In this document: one piece after another, positions 1 to 8,247 of the stretch | Position numbering within the stretch: the stretch's first letter is position 1 | How the letters are laid out: every line of letters starts with the position of its first letter | Assembly: GCF_001426685.1 (NCBI RefSeq) | Contig: NZ_LMFB01000018.1 | Location: 70,574-134,573 of the forward strand | Direction: 5' to 3' | Length of the DNA: 64,000 bases | Source of the DNA: Rhizobium sp. Root483D2 | Lineage (GTDB): Bacteria; Pseudomonadota; Alphaproteobacteria; Rhizobiales; Rhizobiaceae | The notes under the pieces: model-generated | The model's input: the letters and a program-made list of their open reading frames with translations, nothing else | The model's database searches: none | Told to the model about the DNA's origin: nothing | Made by a program: the position numbers and the translations under genes

Positions 1-323
1 ATGGCGGTATCGTCGGCGAGGCGGCGGTGGATTTCATCCGCCAGTTCAAGGTGGATTATGCCGTCATCGGCGCATCCGCGATCGATCATGACGGCGCGCT
101 TCTGGATTTCGATTATCGCGAAGTGAAAGTGGCGCAGGCGATTATCGCCAATGCGCGGCATGTCATTCTGGTGTCGGATTCAACCAAATTCGAGCGCACA
201 GCGCCGGTCCGGATTGGCCATATTACCCAGGTTCACACCTTCATTACCGATATTTGTCCGATCGAGAACGTCCGCAATATCTGCCAGGAGCAGGATGTGC
301 GGCTGATCGAAACCGCGCGCTGA
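1..323 (+). CDS. glpR: Glycerol-3-phosphate regulon repressor GlpR, DeoR family (5' truncated)
   Basis: The reading frame is already open at base 3 and ends at a TGA at 321-323, so only the C-terminal ~106 residues are present; the DeoR helix-turn-helix lies outside the window. The visible part is the DeoR-type effector-binding domain, with the segments DYREVKVAQAI and VSDSTKFERTAPVRIG that are typical of GlpR proteins. It sits directly upstream of glpD and the glycerol importer. DeoR-family GlpR proteins usually repress such operons until glycerol 3-phosphate accumulates. A set of TTCG half-sites lies just downstream, in front of glpD. The family call is firm; the exact effector is inferred from context. 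Confidence 0.85.
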   Translation, partial: GGIVGEAAVDFIRQFKVDYAVIGASAIDHDGALLDFDYREVKVAQAIIANARHVILVSDSTKFERTAPVRIGHITQVHTFITDICPIENVRNICQEQDVRLIETAR

Positions 324-361
324 AATTGCTGATTTTAGCGGCGTCCTGTTTTCTATAAACA

Positions 362-408
362 TTCGTTTGACATTCGTACGGTTTTCGCTTTAATTATTTT
401 TGCTTTCG
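362..408 (+). promoter_or_regulatory. Putative glpD promoter and GlpR operator array
   Basis: The gap between glpR and glpD carries TTGACA (367-372), a 17-base spacer and TTAATT (390-395), a plausible sigma-70 promoter with a weak -10. Four TTCG tetramers, at 362, 373, 384 and 405, are spaced 11, 11 and 21 bases apart, so they lie on one face of the helix and overlap the promoter. TTCG is the core of GlpR half-sites in enterobacteria. The match suggests repression by the upstream GlpR, but no binding data exist here. Confidence 0.45.
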
Positions 409-452
409 CATCTGCTCAAAATTGTGCAATGCGAAATGTGGGAGGGGAAGCA

Positions 453-1970
453 GTGCCTGCGCAGGATGTACTCGACATTTTCGTGATCGGTGGCGGCATC
501 AATGGGTGCGGCATCGCCAGGGATGCGGTTGGCCGTGGGTACTCGGTCGCACTAGCGGAAATGGACGATTTCGCTTCCGGCACATCCTCACGCGCCACCA
601 AGCTCATTCATGGCGGGCTGCGCTATCTCGAACATTACGAATTCCGTCTGGTGCGCGAATCGCTGATGGAGCGCGAAGTGCTCTGGGCGATGGCGCCGCA
701 TATCATCTGGCCGATGCGCTTCGTGCTGCCGTTCCACAAGGGTGGCATCCGCCCGGCCTGGCTCATCCGTCTCGGCCTCTTCCTCTACGATCATATCGGC
801 GGCCGCAAACTTTTGCCCGCGACCCGCACGCTCGACATGCGGCGCGATCCGGCTGCCAAGCCGTTGAAGGCGCTGTTTACCAAGGCTTTCGAATATTCCG
901 ACGGCTGGGTCGATGATGCCCGCCTGGTCGTGCTCAATGCGAAGGATGCAGCGCTGAAGGGCGCGCGGATCATGACGCGCAGCCGCGTTGTGTCGGCGGA
1001 GCGCAAGGACGGCCTCTGGTCTGTCAATGTCGAGGATACGGCGACCGGTGCCGTCAGCACGTTCAAGGCGCGCATGGTGGTCAATGCGGCCGGCCCCTGG
1101 GTCGATGTGGTTCTGTCCCATGCGGTGCGCAAGAACGATGTCCACAATGTCCGGCTGGTGCAGGGCAGCCATATCGTCGTGAAGAAGAAGTTCAGCGATC
1201 CGCGCGCCTATTTCTTCCAGAACCCAGACAACCGCATCATCTTTGCGATCCCCTACGAGACGGATTTTACGCTGATTGGCACGACCGACAACGATTTTAC
1301 CGGCGATCCGAAGAACATCCAGATCACCGAAGGCGAGATCACCTATCTCTGCAATGCGGCGAGCGAGTATTTTTCCGAACCCGTGAAGCCCGCCGATGTG
1401 GTCTGGACCTATTCCGGCGTGCGGCCGCTGTTTGATGACGGTGCGTCGAAGGCGCAGGAAGCAACGCGCGACTATGTGCTGAAGGTCGATGGCGCAGAGG
1501 GCGAAGCGCCGCTGCTCAACGTCTTCGGCGGCAAGCTGACGACCTATCGCCGTCTCGGCGAGCACGCGCTGGAAAAGATCGCCGGCGCGATCGGTGCAAA
1601 GGGCAATCCGTGGACCGCAAAGAGCGTGCTGCCGGGCGGCGATTTTCCGGCGACCGGCTATGAGGCCGAGGTGGCCAAGCTCAAGAGCCGCTATCCCTTT
1701 CTGGCCGAGCGCTACGCCCGCCGCCTGGTTCGGCTTTATGGGACGCTGGCAGTCAGCCTGCTCGGCAATGCCGGCAAGACGGAGGATCTTGGGCGGCATT
1801 TCGGCGCTGATCTCTATGAGGTCGAGGTGCAGTGGCTGATGGGGCAGGAATGGGCGCGGCATGCCGAGGACATCCTGTGGCGCCGCACCAAGCTCGGATT
1901 GACATTGACCCAGGCGCAAGCCGCCGGGTTGGAGGAATACATGCGGGAGACTATCCGCAACGTTGCCTAA
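453..1970 (+). CDS. glpD: Glycerol-3-phosphate dehydrogenase (aerobic, FAD)
   Basis: This enzyme oxidises sn-glycerol 3-phosphate to dihydroxyacetone phosphate and passes electrons to quinone at the inner membrane. The N-terminus has the FAD-binding glycine motif GGGINGCGIARDA, followed by SSRATKLIHGGLRYLEHYEF, a GlpD hallmark. The C-terminal ~110 residues look like the DAO C-terminal domain. A GTG at 453 preceded by GGGAGGGG (439-446) gives 505 residues and a usual N-terminus; an ATG at 429 would add eight residues but lacks a good ribosome-binding site. It is the first gene of the glycerol operon. No glycerol kinase gene is visible here, so glpK must be elsewhere. Confidence 0.95.
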   Translation: MPAQDVLDIFVIGGGINGCGIARDAVGRGYSVALAEMDDFASGTSSRATKLIHGGLRYLEHYEFRLVRESLMEREVLWAMAPHIIWPMRFVLPFHKGGIRPAWLIRLGLFLYDHIGGRKLLPATRTLDMRRDPAAKPLKALFTKAFEYSDGWVDDARLVVLNAKDAALKGARIMTRSRVVSAERKDGLWSVNVEDTATGAVSTFKARMVVNAAGPWVDVVLSHAVRKNDVHNVRLVQGSHIVVKKKFSDPRAYFFQNPDNRIIFAIPYETDFTLIGTTDNDFTGDPKNIQITEGEITYLCNAASEYFSEPVKPADVVWTYSGVRPLFDDGASKAQEATRDYVLKVDGAEGEAPLLNVFGGKLTTYRRLGEHALEKIAGAIGAKGNPWTAKSVLPGGDFPATGYEAEVAKLKSRYPFLAERYARRLVRLYGTLAVSLLGNAGKTEDLGRHFGADLYEVEVQWLMGQEWARHAEDILWRRTKLGLTLTQAQAAGLEEYMRETIRNVA

Positions 1971-2017
1971 GGGCCGCGCCGGGATGGCGCTGCCTGCGGC
2001 TGGGAGGAAGCCTGAGA

Positions 2018-3112
2018 ATGCTGGAACTGAAAAACATAACCAAGGTCGTGGGGGCGGATACGCATATCCATCCGACGGATCTTGTGCTGGAGCGGGGCTC
2101 GCTCAATGTGCTGCTCGGCCCGACGCTCTCCGGCAAGACGTCGCTGATGCGGCTGATGGCCGGCCTCGACAAGCCGACGACCGGGACCATCACCTTCGAC
2201 GGCAAGGACGTGACCGGCGTGCGGGTGCAGGATCGCTCCGTCGCCATGGTCTACCAGCAGTTCATCAATTACCCGGCCATGACCGTCTACGAGAACATCG
2301 CCTCGCCGATGCGCATTTCCGGCAAGGATGCGGCAACGATCGACCGGGAAGTGCGCAAGGCGGCCGAGCTGATGAAGCTGACGCCCTATCTGGAGCGCAC
2401 GCCGCTCAACCTGTCGGGTGGCCAGCAGCAGCGCACGGCGCTGGCGCGCGCCATCGTCAAGAATGCCAGCCTCGTCCTGCTCGACGAGCCGCTCGCCAAT
2501 CTCGACTACAAGCTGCGCGAGGAACTGCGCGAGGAACTGCCCAGACTGTTTGCCGCCGCCGGTTCGATCTTCGTTTATGCGACCACCGAGCCGCAGGAAG
2601 CGCTGCTGCTCGGCGGCCATACCGCGACGATGCACCAGGGGCGCATCAGCCAGTTCGGGCCGACGATCTCGGTCTATCGCAAGCCGGCCGATATAGTCAC
2701 CGCGAAAACCTTTGCCGATCCGCCGCTCAATACGATCGACGTGGTGAAGGCCGGCAATGCATTCGAGCGTGGCGGGCTTAGCGTCCTGCCGGTGCCCGCA
2801 CATCTTAGCGGCATGGCTGATGGCGCCTATACGATCGCCTTTCATCCGCACCACCTGTCGCTGGCGCGCCCGCACGACACAGCGGCACCGCTGAAGGCAC
2901 GCATTATCATTTCGGAAATCGCCGGTTCGGAAAGCTTCATCCATGTCGATTGTGCGGGATCGCGCTGGGTCATGCTCGAACACGGCATCCACGACATCGA
3001 GCCGGATACGGCGATCGAGCTTTTCGTCGATACCCGCCACCTGATGGCTTTCGGGCCGGAGGGACGCGCGATCGGCGGCTCTGCCGCAAGCCAGACCGTT
3101 CGGGGGGCGTGA
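2018..3112 (+). CDS. glpS: Glycerol ABC importer ATPase GlpS
   Basis: A 364-residue ATP-binding subunit of the MalK/UgpC type, with an N-terminal ABC domain and a C-terminal TOBE-like regulatory domain. Walker A is GPTLSGKT (residues 34-41), the signature is LSGGQ (132-136), and Walker B is VLLDEP (153-158). The H-loop, where MalK has VTHDQ, reads ATTEP, so the switch histidine is a threonine at residue 190. The start was placed at ATG 2018, after a GGGAGGA site; the frame is open further upstream only because it overlaps the end of glpD in another frame. It should pair with GlpT as a heterodimer. In Rhizobium leguminosarum the orthologous system imports glycerol. Confidence 0.9.
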   Translation: MLELKNITKVVGADTHIHPTDLVLERGSLNVLLGPTLSGKTSLMRLMAGLDKPTTGTITFDGKDVTGVRVQDRSVAMVYQQFINYPAMTVYENIASPMRISGKDAATIDREVRKAAELMKLTPYLERTPLNLSGGQQQRTALARAIVKNASLVLLDEPLANLDYKLREELREELPRLFAAAGSIFVYATTEPQEALLLGGHTATMHQGRISQFGPTISVYRKPADIVTAKTFADPPLNTIDVVKAGNAFERGGLSVLPVPAHLSGMADGAYTIAFHPHHLSLARPHDTAAPLKARIIISEIAGSESFIHVDCAGSRWVMLEHGIHDIEPDTAIELFVDTRHLMAFGPEGRAIGGSAASQTVRGA

Positions 3113-3122
3113 GGAAAACATC

Positions 3123-4193
3123 ATGGCACGCATCAATCTCGACCATATCCGCCACGCCTACGGCCCCAACCCGAAGAAGCCCTCGGATTATTCGCTGAAG
3201 GAAGTGCATCACGAATGGAACGATGGCGGCGCCTATGCGCTGCTGGGCCCGTCCGGCTGCGGCAAGACCACGCTGCTCAATATCATTTCCGGCCTGCTGC
3301 AGCCCTCCGAAGGCAAGATCCTGTTCGACGGCAAGGATGTCACCAATCTGTCGACGCAGGAGCGCAATATCGCCCAGGTGTTCCAGTTCCCGGTGATCTA
3401 CGACACGATGACCGTTTACGACAATCTGGCCTTTCCGCTGCGCAATCGCCGGGTTCCGGAAAATGAAGTCGATCGCCGCGTCACGGAAATCCTCGAGATG
3501 ATCGGCCTGTCCGACCGTGCCAAGAAGAAGGCTCAAGGGCTGACCGCCGACCAGAAGCAGAAGATCTCGCTTGGCCGTGGTCTTGTCCGCTCCGATGTCA
3601 GCGCCATCCTGTTCGACGAACCGCTGACCGTTATCGATCCGCATATGAAATGGGTGCTGCGCTCGCAGCTGAAACGGCTCCACAAGCAGTTCGGCTTCAC
3701 CATGGTCTATGTCACCCATGACCAGACCGAGGCGCTGACCTTCGCCGACAAGGTCGTCGTCATGTATGATGGCGAGATCGTCCAGATCGGCACGCCGGCT
3801 GAGCTTTTCGAAAAGCCGAAGCACACATTCGTCGGCTATTTCATCGGCTCTCCGGGCATGAATGTTCTGCCGGCAAAGATCGATGGCGCGTCGGTCGATC
3901 TCGGTGGCGAGACGCTCGCCCTGTCGTTTGCGCCGAAATTCGCATCTGGCGCCAAGACGGAGCTCGGCATCCGCCCGGAATTCGTCCGGCTTGGCCGCGA
4001 AGGCATGCCGGTTGTGATTTCCAAGGTCGAGGATATCGGCCGCCAGAAGATCGTGCGCGCCACATTCGCCAACAGGCCGATCGCCATCGTCGTGCATGAG
4101 GACGGCGAGATCCCGGCGGAACCGAAGATCACCTTCGATCCTGCGGCCATCAATATCTACGCCGACAGTTGGCGTGTAGGCGGGGAGGCCTGA
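3123..4193 (+). CDS. glpT: Glycerol ABC importer ATPase GlpT
   Basis: The second ATPase of the importer, 356 residues, with the same MalK-like layout. Walker A is GPSGCGKT (residues 42-49), Walker B is AILFDEP (161-167) and the H-loop VTHDQ keeps its histidine (199). The signature motif is not LSGGQ but LTADQ (140-144), followed by KQKISLGRG. It thus lacks the canonical motif that GlpS keeps and keeps the histidine that GlpS lacks. It starts ten bases after glpS and its stop lies two bases before glpP. The name follows the rhizobial glpSTPQUV scheme; it is unrelated to the E. coli GlpT antiporter. Confidence 0.9.
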   Translation: MARINLDHIRHAYGPNPKKPSDYSLKEVHHEWNDGGAYALLGPSGCGKTTLLNIISGLLQPSEGKILFDGKDVTNLSTQERNIAQVFQFPVIYDTMTVYDNLAFPLRNRRVPENEVDRRVTEILEMIGLSDRAKKKAQGLTADQKQKISLGRGLVRSDVSAILFDEPLTVIDPHMKWVLRSQLKRLHKQFGFTMVYVTHDQTEALTFADKVVVMYDGEIVQIGTPAELFEKPKHTFVGYFIGSPGMNVLPAKIDGASVDLGGETLALSFAPKFASGAKTELGIRPEFVRLGREGMPVVISKVEDIGRQKIVRATFANRPIAIVVHEDGEIPAEPKITFDPAAINIYADSWRVGGEA

Positions 4194-4195
4194 TC

Positions 4196-5062
4196 ATGGA
4201 AAAGACCTGGAACAACAAGGCCTGGTTCATGGTCCTGCCGGTGCTGGTGCTGGTCGCCTTCTCGGCGGTCATCCCGTTGATGACGGTGGTCAACTATTCG
4301 GTACAGGACACGTTCGGCAACAATGAATTCTTCTGGGCGGGCACCGACTGGTTCATCCAGGTGCTGCAGTCCGACCGCTTCTGGGATGCGCTGACGCGTA
4401 ACCTGATCTTCTCCGGGATCATCCTGGCGATCGAGATTCCACTGGGTATCCTGATCGCGCTCAACATGCCAAAGACCGGGTCCGGCGTTCCCGTGTGCCT
4501 CGTCCTGATGTCGCTGCCGCTGCTCATTCCGTGGAATGTCGTCGGCACTATCTGGCAGGTGTTCGGCCGCGTCGATATCGGCCTGCTCGGCTATACGCTG
4601 GAAGCGATCGGCATTCGCTACAACTATGTCAACAACGTCTTCGACGCCTGGGTGACGCTGATCGTCATGGACGTCTGGCACTGGACGAGCCTTGTCGTGC
4701 TGCTCTGCTATGCCGGTCTGGTATCGATCCCGGACGCCTATTATCAGGCAGCCAAGATCGATGGTGCATCGCGCTGGGCCGTGTTCCGCTATATCCAGCT
4801 GCCGAAGATGAAGCGCGTGCTCCTGATCGCCTTCCTCCTGCGCTTCATGGACAGTTTCATGATCTATACCGAGCCCTTCGTCATCACCGGCGGCGGCCCC
4901 GGCAATGCCACCACATTCCTGTCGATCGATCTCGTCAAGACGGCCATCGGCCAGTTCGACCTTGGTCCGGCAGCAGCACTTTCGCTCATCTACTTCCTGA
5001 TCATCCTGTTGCTCTCATGGATATTCTACACCGTGATGACCAATAGCGATGCGCAGAGCTGA
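4196..5062 (+). CDS. glpP: Glycerol ABC importer permease GlpP
   Basis: A 288-residue inner-membrane permease of the binding-protein-dependent transport family, with about six membrane segments. The cytoplasmic EAA loop that contacts the ATPases is visible as AAKIDGASRWAVFRYIQLP (about residues 184-202). Its start is the ATG two bases after the glpT stop codon. It should form the translocation pore with GlpQ. Confidence 0.9.
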   Translation: MEKTWNNKAWFMVLPVLVLVAFSAVIPLMTVVNYSVQDTFGNNEFFWAGTDWFIQVLQSDRFWDALTRNLIFSGIILAIEIPLGILIALNMPKTGSGVPVCLVLMSLPLLIPWNVVGTIWQVFGRVDIGLLGYTLEAIGIRYNYVNNVFDAWVTLIVMDVWHWTSLVVLLCYAGLVSIPDAYYQAAKIDGASRWAVFRYIQLPKMKRVLLIAFLLRFMDSFMIYTEPFVITGGGPGNATTFLSIDLVKTAIGQFDLGPAAALSLIYFLIILLLSWIFYTVMTNSDAQS

Positions 5063-5082
5063 CGGGCGGAGGGAGGAAAACA

Positions 5083-5907
5083 ATGACCACCGCAACACAT
5101 TCCACCGGCCGCAGCTTCTCCTGGATCGTGCCCACGATCTACATCATCTTCCTGCTCCTGCCGATCTACTGGCTCGTCAATATGAGCTTCAAGACGAATA
5201 CCGAGATTACCGGCGCTTTCTCGCTATATCCGCATGCGCCGACGCTGCGCAACTATGCCGTCATCTTCACCGATCCGTCCTGGTATAACGGCTATATCAA
5301 CTCGATCATCTATGTGGTGATGAACACCGTCATCTCGGTTTCGGTGGCGCTGCCTGCGGCCTATGCGTTCTCGCGCTACCGGTTCCTCGGCGACAAGCAT
5401 CTGTTCTTCTGGCTGCTCACCAACCGCATGGCGCCGCCGGCCGTGTTCGCGCTGCCGTTCTTCCAGCTCTATTCTGCCTTCGGCCTGATCGATACGCATA
5501 TTGCCGTGGCGCTGGCGCACTGCCTGTTCAACGTGCCGCTGGCGGTGTGGATCCTTGAAGGCTTCATGTCGGGCGTGCCGAAGGAAATCGACGAGACCGC
5601 CTATATTGACGGTTACTCCTTCCCGCGCTTCTTCATCCGGATCTTCATCCCGCTGATCGCATCCGGTATCGGCGTGGCCGCATTCTTCAACTTCATGTTC
5701 TCCTGGGTCGAACTGCTGATCGCCCGGACACTGACGACGACCGATGCCAAGCCGATTGCCGCGATCATGACACGGACGGTGTCTGCCTCCGGCATGGACT
5801 GGGGCGTGCTGGCGGCGGCCGGCGTGCTCACCATCATTCCCGGCGCGATCGTCATCTATTTCGTCAGAAACTATATTGCCAAGGGCTTTGCCCTGGGGAG
5901 GGTTTAA
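5083..5907 (+). CDS. glpQ: Glycerol ABC importer permease GlpQ
   Basis: A 274-residue permease similar in plan to MalG/UgpE. The first membrane helix is at about residues 12-32. The EAA loop reads IDETAYIDGYSFPRFFIRI (about residues 168-186). A GGGAGGAAAA ribosome-binding site precedes the ATG. The stop codon overlaps the start of the next gene by one base (TAATG), indicating translational coupling. The name refers to the rhizobial importer, not to the E. coli phosphodiesterase. Confidence 0.9.
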   Translation: MTTATHSTGRSFSWIVPTIYIIFLLLPIYWLVNMSFKTNTEITGAFSLYPHAPTLRNYAVIFTDPSWYNGYINSIIYVVMNTVISVSVALPAAYAFSRYRFLGDKHLFFWLLTNRMAPPAVFALPFFQLYSAFGLIDTHIAVALAHCLFNVPLAVWILEGFMSGVPKEIDETAYIDGYSFPRFFIRIFIPLIASGIGVAAFFNFMFSWVELLIARTLTTTDAKPIAAIMTRTVSASGMDWGVLAAAGVLTIIPGAIVIYFVRNYIAKGFALGRV

Positions 5908-6326
5908 TGGCCGCTATCACCCAACGCACCAACCGCTGGCCGCTGGCACTAGCTGCCGTCCTCGTCGTCTACGCTGTCTTGACTGGGCTGCTGATCATGG
6001 CGCTGCCGGTCAAGGACGGCGCGCGCGACTGGTTTGCGCCGCTGGTCCGCGGCGGCTGGATGGCCTGGTCGTTTCCCGGCGCCATGTTCTTTCTGACGAT
6101 CTTTGCACTTCTGTCGCTGATGGCGGTCTGGGAATATGCCAGCCCGGGCGGCAATCCGCGCGTCGGCATCCTGCGGTTCGAAACGACGCGCGGCGACCGG
6201 CTGTTCGTCTCGCTGCTCGGCAGCGCCTTCATTCATCTCGCATGGCTGGGACTTGTCGGTCCCAACGTGTGGTGGGCTCTTGCTCTTTCCGTTGTCTACG
6301 CCTTCGGCGTGTTCAAGCTGGTTTGA
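5907..6326 (+). CDS. glpU: Small membrane protein of glycerol importer operon (DUF2160-like, GlpU)
   Basis: A 139-residue protein with about four hydrophobic segments (residues roughly 12-32, 50-70, 92-110 and 115-135). It starts inside the glpQ stop codon. A small DUF2160-type membrane protein occupies this place in rhizobial glycerol operons, where it is called GlpU; its role is unknown. The context suggests an accessory subunit of the importer or a facilitator. Family recognition is from memory of the operon order. Confidence 0.75.
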   Translation: MAAITQRTNRWPLALAAVLVVYAVLTGLLIMALPVKDGARDWFAPLVRGGWMAWSFPGAMFFLTIFALLSLMAVWEYASPGGNPRVGILRFETTRGDRLFVSLLGSAFIHLAWLGLVGPNVWWALALSVVYAFGVFKLV

Positions 6327-6401
6327 GACAAGATTACTGAAACGGATTGCCGGGGAGGCAGTCCGATACTGCAATCGCAAAACCTTTAAGGGAGGACAAT
6401 T

Positions 6402-8120
6402 ATGCGACGGCACCTTTTAACATCGACAGCAGTTCTGCTGCTGGCCTTTACCGGGTCCGCATATGCGGGCATGGACGAAGCAAAGCAGTTCCTGGACAAG
6501 GAAGTCGGCGACCTCTCGTCGCTCGATCGCGCCTCCCAGGAGAAGGAAATGCAGTGGTACATCGATGCTGCGAAGCCTTTCGCCGGCATGGATATCAAGG
6601 TCGTTTCCGAAACCCTGACGACGCATGAATATGAATCCAAGGTTCTTGCCCCGGCCTTTACCGCGATCACCGGCATCAAGATCACCCATGACCTGATCGG
6701 CGAAGGCGACGTCGTCGAAAAGCTGCAGACGCAGATGCAGTCGGGCGAAAACATCTATGACGCCTATGTCAACGACTCGGATCTGATCGGCACGCATTGG
6801 CGCTACCAGCAGGTTCGCAACCTGACCGACTGGATGGCCAACGAAGGCAAGGATGTCACCTCGCCGACGCTCGACCTGCCGGATTTCATCGGCACGTCCT
6901 TCACGACGGCACCGGACAAGAAGCTCTATCAGCTTCCCGACCAGCAGTTCGCCAACCTCTACTGGTTCCGGTATGACTGGTTCAACGACGAGAAGAACAA
7001 GGCGGACTTCAAGGCGAAGTACGGCTACGACCTCGGCGTTCCCGTCAACTGGTCTGCCTACGAAGACATTGCCGAATTCTTCACCGGCCGCGAGATCGAC
7101 GGCAAGAAGGTCTATGGTCACATGGACTACGGCAAGAAGGATCCGTCACTCGGTTGGCGCTTCACCGATGCCTGGCTTTCGATGGCCGGCAATGGCGATA
7201 AGGGCATTCCGAATGGCTTGCCGGTCGATGAATGGGGCATCAAGGTCAACGAGAAGTCCCAGCCGGTCGGTTCCTGCGTCGCGCGTGGCGGCGATACCAA
7301 TGGCCCGGCCGCCGTTTACTCCATCCAGAAATATCTCGACTGGATGAAGGCCTATGCACCGCCGGCAGCCCAGGGCATGAACTTCTCCGAATCCGGCCCG
7401 GTTCCGGCCCAGGGTGAAGTTGCCCAGCAGATCTTCTGGTATACGGCGTTCACCGCCGATGCCGTCAAGAAGGGCCTGCCTGTCGTCAACGAGGACGGCA
7501 CGCCGAAATGGCGCATGGCACCGTCGCCGCATGGCGTCTACTGGAAAGACGGCATGAAGCTCGGCTATCAGGACGTGGGTTCCTGGACGCTGATGAAGTC
7601 GACACCGGAAGACCGCGCCAAGGCCGCATGGCTCTACGCGCAGTTCGTGACCTCGAAGACCGTTGATGTGAAGAAGAGCCATGTCGGCCTGACGCTCATC
7701 CGCGAATCCTCGATCCGCCATGAAAGCTTCACCAAGCGTGCGCCGGAACTCGGCGGTCTGATCGAGTTCTACCGTTCGCCGGCCCGCGTCCAATGGTCGC
7801 CAACCGGCACCAACGTTCCGGACTATCCGAAGCTGGCGCAATTGTGGTGGCAGGCTGTGGGTGATGCCGCAGCTGGCAACAAGACGCCGCAGGAAGCCAT
7901 GGATTCGCTGTGCGCCGAGCAGGAAAAGGTGCTTCAGCGCCTTGAGCGCGCCGGTGTCCAGGGCGATATCGGTCCGAAGCTCGCCGAAGAGCACGATCTC
8001 GAATACTGGAACAAGGATGCCGTCTCCAAGGGCAATCTTGCACCCCAGCTGAAGATCGAGAACGAAAAAGAAAAGCCGGTTACCATCAACTATGACGAAC
8101 TGGTCAAGAGCTGGCAGTAA
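6402..8120 (+). CDS. glpV: Glycerol ABC importer periplasmic binding protein GlpV
   Basis: A 572-residue extracellular solute-binding protein, long for this class. It has a Sec signal peptide (MRRHLLTSTAVLLLAFTGSA, probable cleavage after AYA near residue 22). The remainder is a type-1 solute-binding fold with many aromatic residues. A GGGAGGA ribosome-binding site (6390-6396) precedes the ATG. It is the last gene of the operon and is followed by two hairpins. Binding proteins are often made in excess of the membrane subunits, and the 75-base gap upstream could hold a processing site. Confidence 0.9.
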   Translation: MRRHLLTSTAVLLLAFTGSAYAGMDEAKQFLDKEVGDLSSLDRASQEKEMQWYIDAAKPFAGMDIKVVSETLTTHEYESKVLAPAFTAITGIKITHDLIGEGDVVEKLQTQMQSGENIYDAYVNDSDLIGTHWRYQQVRNLTDWMANEGKDVTSPTLDLPDFIGTSFTTAPDKKLYQLPDQQFANLYWFRYDWFNDEKNKADFKAKYGYDLGVPVNWSAYEDIAEFFTGREIDGKKVYGHMDYGKKDPSLGWRFTDAWLSMAGNGDKGIPNGLPVDEWGIKVNEKSQPVGSCVARGGDTNGPAAVYSIQKYLDWMKAYAPPAAQGMNFSESGPVPAQGEVAQQIFWYTAFTADAVKKGLPVVNEDGTPKWRMAPSPHGVYWKDGMKLGYQDVGSWTLMKSTPEDRAKAAWLYAQFVTSKTVDVKKSHVGLTLIRESSIRHESFTKRAPELGGLIEFYRSPARVQWSPTGTNVPDYPKLAQLWWQAVGDAAAGNKTPQEAMDSLCAEQEKVLQRLERAGVQGDIGPKLAEEHDLEYWNKDAVSKGNLAPQLKIENEKEKPVTINYDELVKSWQ

Positions 8121-8132
8121 CAAGCGAGCAAA

Positions 8133-8158
8133 CCGGCGCCGGGTCATTCCGGCGCCGG
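8133..8158 (+). terminator. GC-rich hairpin after glpV
   Basis: Thirteen bases after the glpV stop, CCGGCGCCGG (8133-8142) can pair with CCGGCGCCGG (8149-8158) around a six-base loop. It has no T-run. It probably protects the 3' end of the messenger or acts with the terminator just downstream. Confidence 0.5.
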
Positions 8159-8186
8159 AGCGCGCTTTCAGCACCCGTTGAAAATG

Positions 8187-8224
8187 AAACCGCCCGGAGA
8201 GATGATTTCCGGGCGGTTTTCGTT
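8187..8224 (+). terminator. Rho-independent terminator of the glycerol operon
   Basis: AAACCGCCCGG (8187-8197) pairs with CCGGGCGGTTT (8209-8219) and is followed by TTCGTTTGTT. It lies between the convergent ends of glpV and the minus-strand sugar transferase. The A-rich left arm means it could serve both strands. Confidence 0.8.
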
Positions 8225-8247
8225 TGTTAAAATGGGATGCGCGGCGG

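Noticed and set aside
588..1919. Long minus-strand open frame opposite glpD
   Set aside because: It lies wholly antisense to a clear glpD, has arginine/histidine-rich low-information sequence and no ribosome-binding site; such shadow frames are expected in GC-rich coding DNA.
3541..3560. GlpT considered a non-functional ATPase because of its LTADQ signature
   Set aside because: Walker A, Walker B and the H-loop are intact and the partner GlpS supplies LSGGQ, so a working heterodimer is the better reading.
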